DNA of 5,089 nt from Planctomycetota bacterium (lineage in GTDB: Bacteria > Planctomycetota > Planctomycetia > Planctomycetales > Planctomycetaceae). Each line of letters opens with the position of its first letter. Positions within the stretch are counted from its first letter, which is position 1. The notes under the pieces were generated by a model. That model ran no database searches. It saw only the letters and a list, made by a program, of their open reading frames with translations, and was not told the origin of the DNA. Location of the stretch: positions 1 to 5,089 of the forward strand of contig JAPOLP010000506.1 in NCBI GenBank assembly GCA_029977045.1, written 5' to 3'. This document shows, one piece after another, positions 1 through 5,089 of the stretch. The translations under genes and the position numbers were made by a program.

Positions 1-1413
1 ACTCTTCTTGGCAATCAGTACGACGTCGTGACCTGCCGCAGCCTCAACGAATTGCAGCATGTCGCCGCGAGCGAGCACGCCGCCGGTGCGATCGCCGACC
101 TGTCCGACGTTTCCGGCGGCGGCCATCTCGTCGAGCAGCAACTTGAATCACTGCGTGGACGTCTCTCTGATCTTCCAGTCGCAATGCTCACGCCGCAGGA
201 GTGTCCCGAGCCCCTCGAACGCCGAGCACTCTACAGCGGGATGATGCACCTCAGAGGTGACGTCACCGTCGAACACGTCCTGAGCTGGCTGCAGAAAACC
301 GTTCCGGTCGACGATGAGGAAACGGAATACGATGCCGAGCCAGCGGAAGCCGTGGTCGATTCCGTTGAACATCGAGAAGTCCAGCAGACGATGCGACGAG
401 AATTCGGACGCAGCGAACCGCAAGCCGTGATGGCCGGAATGACTCGCCGCTTCGAGACGTACACTCCCGAGCTGAAACGCGTTCTCGACGACCTGTCGAT
501 TGCCGCTGAGAAAGACGTCACCGTTCTGCTCATCGGCGAGACCGGTTCCGGCAAGACGTATCTCTCGAACCTGATTCACGAAGTCTCACCGCGCCGCGAC
601 GAGCCGTTCATCACCGTCGCGTGCGGAGCTTTGCCCGGCGACCTGCTCGAAAGCGAACTCTTCGGACACGTCAAAGGGGCGTTTACGAGTGCCCACGCCG
701 ACAAGGAGGGCAAGTTCATCGCCGCGAAGAAGGGCACGATCCTGCTCGACGAAATCGACGTCCTGGGCCTTGAACAGCAGGTCAAGCTGCTGCGAGTGAT
801 CGAGACCGGCCAGTTCGAGCCGGTTGGCTCAAACGTGACGCTGCATTCGCAGGCCCGGCTGGTCGTGGCCAGTAATCTGCCACTGGAACCGCTGGTCGAA
901 CAGGGCAAGTTCCGACCGGACCTTTACTACCGGTTGAGTATGCTGAAGTTCGAGATCCCGCCACTGCGGAAGCGCAAGCCAGACGTCAAGGTCCTCGCCA
1001 AGCGGTTCATCCAGGACAAGTCAGTGAAGCATGACATCCCGATTCACCGCATCGAACAGGAAGTCTTTGACTCGCTGCTCTCGTATCCGTGGCCGGGCAA
1101 CGTCCGCGAACTCGAATACGCGATTCAGCGGGCGGTGATCTACTGTCGCGACGGCGTGCTGCGAGCTGAGCACTTGCCTGCCCATGTGACCGCTGGCGTC
1201 GTCGGTCCGACCAACGACCCGACAGTGAAGCTCGGATCGTCGAAGCCCGAAAGCAACTCACTGCAACTCGATTCGCAGCTCGCGACAACCGAGAAGGACC
1301 TTATTGAGCAGGCTCTGATCCGTAACAACTACAACCGAACAAAGACCGCGAAGGAACTGGGAGTCAGCCGAGTGACGCTCTACAACAAGATGAAGCGTTA
1401 CGACATCCAGTGA
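1..1413 (+). CDS. Sigma-54-dependent response regulator, NtrC family (5' partial)
   Basis: Enhancer-binding transcription activator expected to use ATP hydrolysis to open sigma-54 RNA polymerase promoters. The frame is open to nt 1, so the start lies outside the window; the GTG at 28 is internal. Numbering residues from nt 1, residues 1 to about 98 resemble a receiver domain lacking its first strand: candidate phospho-acceptor D33 in AIADLSD and T64 in VAMLT, but no lysine at the usual KP site (GMMHLRGDV, 80-88). An acidic linker follows (about 100-145). The AAA+ domain (about 150-340) has Walker A GETGSGKT (179-186), the sigma-54 contact loop as GAFTSA (226-231) instead of GAFTGA, Walker B ILLDEID (247-253), arginine-finger region RPDLYYRL (305-312) and WPGNVREL (364-371). 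A Fis-type helix-turn-helix ends the protein (about 428-470; TAKELGVSRVTLYNKMK). The family assignment is secure. The cognate kinase and targets are unknown, and no kinase gene is visible. Confidence 0.95.
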   Translation, partial: TLLGNQYDVVTCRSLNELQHVAASEHAAGAIADLSDVSGGGHLVEQQLESLRGRLSDLPVAMLTPQECPEPLERRALYSGMMHLRGDVTVEHVLSWLQKTVPVDDEETEYDAEPAEAVVDSVEHREVQQTMRREFGRSEPQAVMAGMTRRFETYTPELKRVLDDLSIAAEKDVTVLLIGETGSGKTYLSNLIHEVSPRRDEPFITVACGALPGDLLESELFGHVKGAFTSAHADKEGKFIAAKKGTILLDEIDVLGLEQQVKLLRVIETGQFEPVGSNVTLHSQARLVVASNLPLEPLVEQGKFRPDLYYRLSMLKFEIPPLRKRKPDVKVLAKRFIQDKSVKHDIPIHRIEQEVFDSLLSYPWPGNVRELEYAIQRAVIYCRDGVLRAEHLPAHVTAGVVGPTNDPTVKLGSSKPESNSLQLDSQLATTEKDLIEQALIRNNYNRTKTAKELGVSRVTLYNKMKRYDIQ

Positions 1414-1477
1414 TCCATCCGGACGATGCGACGAGGTCGTTCGCGAACCGCGTTGACCGAGTCGTGAGTTCGAACAG

Positions 1478-1504
1478 AAGCCGGATTTCAACCCGGCTTT
1501 TTTT
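1478..1504 (+). terminator. Rho-independent terminator of the sigma-54 regulator
   Basis: A perfect 7-bp stem, AAGCCGG (1478-1484) with CCGGCTT (1493-1499), closes an 8-nt loop and runs into seven T residues (1498-1504) on the + strand, 65 nt after the regulator's stop codon. Read on the - strand, the hairpin is followed by CTGTTCG rather than T residues, so it should act mainly on + transcripts. It overlaps the last codons of the convergent hydrolase gene, whose TGA (1488-1490) lies in the loop. Confidence 0.88.
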
Positions 1505-2450
1505 CATGCTCCATCGTCCAGCCCGGCAGAGTGATCGACTCCTGCGGTTCGACCAGTTTCCCGTACAGATCAGGCCGACGCGCTTTGATGTACCGGTGCC
1601 CGGATGACTGTTCGAGCTTTTCGGGCGTGAGCAGCCCGACGACGACCTCGTCTTCCAGCGAGTGGCTCTCGGCCAGCACTTCGCCAAACGGGTCCAGAAT
1701 CATCGCGAGACCAGGCTTGACGGTGTCGTAGTCCCATCCGATCGGGTTGCTAAAGACTCCGTAAACACCGTTCTCCCAGCAGCGGGTCGGCAGCCAGCGC
1801 ATCAGCCAGCCGCGTCCTTTGGGACCGGTGAATTCCTGCCGCAGCCGCACGGGATCGCGATGCCGGTTCTCCCACAGCGACCGGTCGATCGTGCCTCGGC
1901 CCGGCATCGTCGACGGCAGCCCGCAGGTTACGTGCGGCATGAAAATGATCTCGGCCCCCATCATCGCCGTGATGCGGACGTTCTCCGGCAGGTTGTTGTC
2001 GTAGCAGATCAGAAAGCCGACCTTGCAGCCCAGTAGATCGATGACGTTGTAACCATCGCCCGCTGAGAGATGCGGATTCACAAACGCGTGCAGCTTCCGG
2101 TACTTCGTCAGGTAACCATCCGGACTGACCGTGACATAACAGTTGTAAACGCGGCCCTCGTCGTCTTTCTCGAACAGCCCGGCCATGACGACGGTCGAAA
2201 ACTCGCGAGCGATCTCGATGAGCTTCCGCACTGATGGTCCGTCCGGAACCGGCTCGGCGACGTCACGAAGCTGCTCAAGCGTGAGCGGTTGAATCCACGT
2301 GTACCCGGGAATGCAGCCTTCGTGAAAGCTGACAATCTCAGCTCCCTGTTCAACAGCCTTCCGAGTCAGATCCCGGACGCGCGACAGGTTGTACTCAGGA
2401 TCGTTGTCCCGATTCTCAAACTGAGCAGTCGCAACGCGGATGTCTCGCAT
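1488..2450 (-). CDS. Carbon-nitrogen hydrolase (nitrilase superfamily)
   Basis: Probable cytoplasmic amidase, carbamoylase or nitrilase that cleaves a non-peptide C-N bond through a cysteine thioester. The 320-residue length fits a single-domain family member. The visible triad is E44 (SFHEGCIPGY), K119 (KYRKLH) and C149 (FLICYDNN). Other family signs are the N-terminal strand VATAQFENR, TRCWENGVYGVFSNPIG (222-238), DPFGEVLAES (253-262) and the C-terminal ARRPDLYGKL (290-299), which recalls the nitrilase/carbamoylase branches. After the cysteine, an Arg/Trp/Pro-rich stretch (about 178-222) lengthens the loop that often shapes the substrate pocket. There is no glutamate at all between K119 and C149, so the second active-site glutamate common in the superfamily appears to be missing. 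The ATG is fixed by an AGGAGG seven nt upstream. No signal peptide is seen. The substrate cannot be named from sequence; N-carbamoyl-amino-acid hydrolase, aliphatic amidase and nitrilase all remain possible. It converges on the sigma-54 regulator and lies downstream of the WD40 gene. Confidence 0.93.
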   Translation of the reverse strand: MRDIRVATAQFENRDNDPEYNLSRVRDLTRKAVEQGAEIVSFHEGCIPGYTWIQPLTLEQLRDVAEPVPDGPSVRKLIEIAREFSTVVMAGLFEKDDEGRVYNCYVTVSPDGYLTKYRKLHAFVNPHLSAGDGYNVIDLLGCKVGFLICYDNNLPENVRITAMMGAEIIFMPHVTCGLPSTMPGRGTIDRSLWENRHRDPVRLRQEFTGPKGRGWLMRWLPTRCWENGVYGVFSNPIGWDYDTVKPGLAMILDPFGEVLAESHSLEDEVVVGLLTPEKLEQSSGHRYIKARRPDLYGKLVEPQESITLPGWTMEHEKKPG

Positions 2451-2457
2451 CGTAAAG

Positions 2458-2463
2458 CCTCCT
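2458..2463 (-). promoter_or_regulatory. Shine-Dalgarno site of the hydrolase gene
   Basis: The + strand CCTCCT reads AGGAGG on the coding strand, seven nt before the ATG at 2450-2448. This near-ideal site and spacing fixes the start codon and predicts efficient translation independent of the upstream WD40 gene. Confidence 0.88.
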
Positions 2464-2512
2464 GAGATGCGTTCGCCTTAACGAAGACGTTCCATTCAGA
2501 TTCGGCGGGCCG

Positions 2513-2553
2513 AAAACAAAAGCAGCCATCACGAACACGACGCGATGGCTGCT
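2513..2553 (-). terminator. Rho-independent terminator of the WD40 gene
   Basis: A perfect 10-bp inverted repeat, AGCAGCCATC (2521-2530) and GATGGCTGCT (2544-2553), encloses a 13-nt loop. On the - strand the second arm runs straight into TTTTGTTTT (2521-2513). It starts 21 nt after the WD40 stop codon. On the + strand the stem is not followed by T residues, so it is directional. It separates the WD40 gene from the downstream hydrolase gene. The remaining 50 nt up to the Shine-Dalgarno site shows no convincing -35/-10 or -24/-12 promoter. Confidence 0.9.
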
Positions 2554-2574
2554 GAAGTCGATCTCTTACGGCGA

Positions 2575-5089
2575 TCAGTTGCTCGCCTGAGCGGTCGCCG
2601 GTGGAGCTGGTGGATCGAAATTGCGGATCGTCTGGCCGTTCGTGCCGTTCCAGATGCGGATCACGCCGTCCTCGCCCGCCGCCGCGACGATTGTCTCGTC
2701 ACGGGATGCGTCGGCCACATACATGAAATCAGTACCACCACCGAAGTTGCGGAAGTTGCTGCCGTTCTCGGCAGTGTGGTAACGAACGCTCTGGTCGCCA
2801 CCGCAGCTGATTGTGTTGCCGCCAACGCCGATATAGGCGATCGACGTTACCTGCTTCGCGTAGTTCGCGATCGTGCGAACCTGCTCGCCGGTTTCGACGT
2901 TCCAGACCTTGATGGCGTTGTCGGCCCCAGCACTGACCAGTCGGCTGCCGTCGGCCTTCCAGGAAACGTCCATCACATGATGCGTGTGTCCCTCGAACGA
3001 GCGAACGTGCGAGCCGTCGGCGACGTTGTGAATCTTGACGAACTTATCCGCCGCTCCGGACACGATCTGCGACCCGTCGCGAGAGAATTCGATGCCGAAG
3101 ACCGTGTCGCTGTGAGCGTCTGCCACTTCGCGGACGAGTTCTCGCTTCTCGACGTCCCACAGCAGTAGTTCTCCGCTGCGGGATGGTTCTCCACCACCAG
3201 TCGCCAGCAGCTTGCCGTCCGGACTGAAGGCAAGTGCGAGCACGCGGAACTCAAACCGCGACGTCCCCGTGTTCAGCGGATCGTCCTTTGACGGGCCAAG
3301 CTGAGCGACAAGCTGCCAGGGGGGGGTGGCGTTCCAGACAATTGCCTTCTGATCGTCACCCGCAGAAACAAGCTGGCTGTCTGCTGCAAACGCGAGGCAA
3401 CGAACCGGCCCGCCACCACCTGTCAGCAGGTCAAGCGATTTGCCTGCGGCGCCGTCCCACACCGTGATCGTGCCATTTTCGGCACCTGATGCGACGCGTG
3501 AACCATCAGCCGAAAACGCGACCGACGTTAGTGCGGCTTCGGCAGCTTTCGTTGCCTCAGCGGCCTTCGCTGCGGCCTCGTCGCGACCTTTCTGCTCTTC
3601 CTGCGATTTTGCATGAGCAGCCTTCGCAGCCTCAACGTCCTGCTTGGCCTTCTCGTCAGCCTTCGTTGCGAGTTCCAGGCTGCGGACTGCCGACTTCTGT
3701 GCCTCTTCGCGCTTCTTCAGCTCGTCAGACTGCTTCTTCAATTCGTCGGTCGGAGCCTTCAGTGCATCGGTCGCTTTCTTGAGAGCCTCTTCCGCGGCCT
3801 TCAACGCTGCAGCGGCTTCATCAGCGGCCTTCTTGAGTTCGGCGTCGTCGGTCTTGTCAGCGGCTGCTTTCGCAGCGGCTTCGGATTTGGTCTTGGCTTC
3901 ATCAACAACCTTCTGAGCAGCGTCGACTGCCGCCTGAGCTTCGTCGGCCTTCTTCTGTGCTTCCTCGACCTTCGGCTTCTGCTCGTCGACGGCCTTGATC
4001 TGCTTTTCCTTTTCCTCGCCAGCTTTCTTCAGAGCATCCGCCCGCTCGGTCGCGTTCTTCTCGGCAGCTTTCTGAGCGGCATCGGCCAGTGCGACCAGCT
4101 GCTTGGCGACTTCCGCATCGTCCTTCGCAACAGCTTCTTCACGCTTAGCCGTCAGGTGGCCTCGCATCTCTGTGAGCTGCTGGCCGTTCGCAGCATTCCA
4201 GAGTTTGGCAGTGTTGTTTGAACTGGCCGAGGCGAACGCCTGGCCGTCTGGCCGCGAAGCGACATCAACAACCGGTCCGCCATGATTCATCGAGCGAACG
4301 TTCTGGCCGTTTGAGAGCTGCCAGACTCGGAGAGTGCTGTCAGCGGAACCCGAGATGATCTGATCGGCGTTGCCGCCAACCCGAGCGAGCGACGTCACAG
4401 CAGCACCGTGGCCTGCGAGTTCGCGAACCGGTTTTTCCCCGTCTGGCTGGTCGCCTTCCGGAGCGGCGACGTTCCAGACGCGAATGACTTTGTCCTCGTG
4501 AGCAGTCACGACCAGCTTGCCGTCAGCCGACAGGCAGATGTCGTGAATCGGCGACGCGGTCTGAATCTGCCGCGTCTGAGCCCCGCTTTCGAGCGACCAG
4601 ATGCGAACCGTCTGATCCGCTGAACCAGACACAACGGACGCTCCGTCAGCCGTCAGCGCGACACCTGTTACGGCGCCGGTGTGGCCGTCGAGCTTCTTGA
4701 CTTCGGCACCGTCTTTGAGTGATCGAACCAGAACCGAGTTCTGCTGCGTCCCGAAGACGGCGAGTCCCTTCTCGACATTGACGTCGACATCCGTCGCGAC
4801 GGCTCCGAGTCCGATGGCGAGCGACTGCACGTTCTCAGCTCGCTCCCACAGCTTCACGTTGCGATAACCGCCCGATGCGAGCAGACGACCATTCGGGTGA
4901 AACGCGACCGAATGAACGAAGTCACGATGTGCGGCACCGTTTGGGTACATCGGCTGTTCGTTGAACTTCAGATCGGCAAGTGCCGGATCGATGAGACGTG
5001 ATTCCTGGCCAGTCGCGAGATTGAACACGCTGAGCTGGTTGGCTCGGCTGGCAGCGACCTGATCGGCCCACGGCGAGAGTGCGAGGGCG
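2575..5089 (-). CDS. Double WD40-propeller protein with internal coiled coil (5' partial)
   Basis: Probable scaffold or binding protein; no catalytic motif is visible. The frame is open through the right edge (codons upstream of nt 5028 read ALALSPWADQ and onward), so the GTG at 5028 is an internal valine codon and the N-terminus is missing. Numbering visible residues from nt 5088, seven WD-like units lie at about 1-29, 52-85, 87-133, 134-175, 176-224, 225-267 and 268-308. A charged Ala/Lys/Glu helical region follows (about 312-519), then seven more units at about 518-555, 556-597, 598-655, 656-698, 699-740, 741-782 and 783-824, and a Pro/Ala tail. Typical cores are SGSADQTVRIW and SAGADNAIKVW. 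Several units are degenerate, notably the third and the thirteenth. From memory, planctomycetal proteins with similar SPWA-containing first blades often begin with a c-type cytochrome domain and are exported; here that would lie off the window and is unproven. A terminator follows the stop codon. The WD40 call is firm; the role is unknown. Confidence 0.93.
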   Translation of the reverse strand, partial: ALALSPWADQVAASRANQLSVFNLATGQESRLIDPALADLKFNEQPMYPNGAAHRDFVHSVAFHPNGRLLASGGYRNVKLWERAENVQSLAIGLGAVATDVDVNVEKGLAVFGTQQNSVLVRSLKDGAEVKKLDGHTGAVTGVALTADGASVVSGSADQTVRIWSLESGAQTRQIQTASPIHDICLSADGKLVVTAHEDKVIRVWNVAAPEGDQPDGEKPVRELAGHGAAVTSLARVGGNADQIISGSADSTLRVWQLSNGQNVRSMNHGGPVVDVASRPDGQAFASASSNNTAKLWNAANGQQLTEMRGHLTAKREEAVAKDDAEVAKQLVALADAAQKAAEKNATERADALKKAGEEKEKQIKAVDEQKPKVEEAQKKADEAQAAVDAAQKVVDEAKTKSEAAAKAAADKTDDAELKKAADEAAAALKAAEEALKKATDALKAPTDELKKQSDELKKREEAQKSAVRSLELATKADEKAKQDVEAAKAAHAKSQEEQKGRDEAAAKAAEATKAAEAALTSVAFSADGSRVASGAENGTITVWDGAAGKSLDLLTGGGGPVRCLAFAADSQLVSAGDDQKAIVWNATPPWQLVAQLGPSKDDPLNTGTSRFEFRVLALAFSPDGKLLATGGGEPSRSGELLLWDVEKRELVREVADAHSDTVFGIEFSRDGSQIVSGAADKFVKIHNVADGSHVRSFEGHTHHVMDVSWKADGSRLVSAGADNAIKVWNVETGEQVRTIANYAKQVTSIAYIGVGGNTISCGGDQSVRYHTAENGSNFRNFGGGTDFMYVADASRDETIVAAAGEDGVIRIWNGTNGQTIRNFDPPAPPATAQASN
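3532..4155 (-). other. Region encoding the long Ala/Lys/Glu-rich coiled coil
   Basis: About 208 residues (312-519 of the visible WD40 protein) consist almost only of Ala, Lys, Glu, Asp, Gln and some Leu/Val, with heptad-like spacing in stretches such as AQKKADEAQAAVDAAQKVV. Only two prolines occur, at about 372 (DEQKPKVEE) and 446 (LKAPTDEL). They split the region into three probable helices of about 60, 73 and 73 residues. The segment lies between GHLT and LTSVAFS, two halves of what would be one WD unit. Coiled coil is inferred from composition; a long single alpha helix is the alternative. Confidence 0.8.
3710..3751 (-). repeat. 21-bp imperfect tandem repeat in the coil
   Basis: Two adjacent 21-nt units (3710-3730 and 3731-3751) match at 16 of 21 positions and encode TDELKKQ then SDELKKR. 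The unit is exactly one heptad, so the duplication extends the coil without breaking register. Chance convergence in low-complexity coding sequence is possible. Confidence 0.55.

Noticed and set aside
28..30. GTG as the start of the sigma-54 regulator
   Set aside because: The frame is open to nt 1 and the upstream codons (LLGNQYDVV) fit receiver strand 2; no ribosome binding site precedes it.
148..579. Open - strand frame of 143 residues across the regulator
   Set aside because: It lies antisense to a clearly conserved receiver and AAA+ coding region, with no supporting start signal or motif.
1439..1448. Perfect 10-bp palindrome GTTCGCGAAC after the regulator, possibly an operator
   Set aside because: The same 10 bases occur inside the WD40 coding region (4419-4428), where they encode ordinary residues, so chance is likely; its place downstream of a stop codon also argues against an operator.
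2451..2520. Sigma-54 (-24/-12) promoter upstream of the hydrolase as a target of the neighbouring activator
   Set aside because: No TGGC...TTGC-type pair with GG/GC at the required spacing is present on the - strand in this gap.
2545..3168. A 207-residue + strand open frame
   Set aside because: It is the antisense shadow of the last WD repeats; it begins inside the terminator stem and shows no domain.
3613..4221. A 202-residue Leu/Phe-rich + strand frame that resembles a membrane protein
   Set aside because: It is the antisense of the Lys/Glu/Ala-rich coil; the reverse complement of AAG/GAG/GCC-type codons yields Leu, Phe and similar codons. There is no ribosome binding site, and the real gene covers the same bases.
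5026..5028. GTG as the start of the WD40 gene
   Set aside because: The upstream codons continue a WD-like blade to the window edge, and this valine lies in the strand LSVFNLATG of that blade.

Overview
The window holds three protein-coding genes and two clear intrinsic terminators; two of the genes run off the ends. It looks like chromosomal DNA of a Planctomycetota bacterium. That is an inference from gene style: a very large WD40 protein with an internal Lys/Glu/Ala-rich coil, a sigma-54 activator, a nitrilase-superfamily hydrolase and moderately GC-rich codons. No 16S or other taxonomic marker is present. I see no RNA gene, mobile element, CRISPR array or origin.

Layout: (1) nt 1-1413, + strand: an NtrC-type sigma-54-dependent response regulator lacking its first residues, with a degenerate receiver, an AAA+ domain carrying a GAFTSA variant of GAFTGA, and a Fis-type helix-turn-helix. 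(2) nt 1478-1504: its terminator, which overlaps the 3' end of the convergent next gene. (3) nt 1488-2450, - strand: a complete 320-residue carbon-nitrogen hydrolase with a strong Shine-Dalgarno. (4) nt 2513-2553: a - strand terminator for the gene upstream of it. (5) nt 2575 to beyond 5089, - strand: a WD40 protein in which two sets of seven WD repeats flank an alanine/lysine/glutamate-rich helical segment of about 208 residues. The segment is inserted inside a single WD unit.

The regulator is convergent with the other two genes, and I see no -24/-12 sigma-54 promoter in the one intergenic gap that could serve them, so nothing shows that it controls them. The WD40 and hydrolase genes are co-directional but separated by a strong terminator, so they are probably independent units or only weakly coupled by read-through. 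No evidence joins the three genes in one pathway. The most unusual structure is the coil-split double propeller. The variant sigma-54 contact loop and the missing second catalytic-site glutamate of the hydrolase come next.
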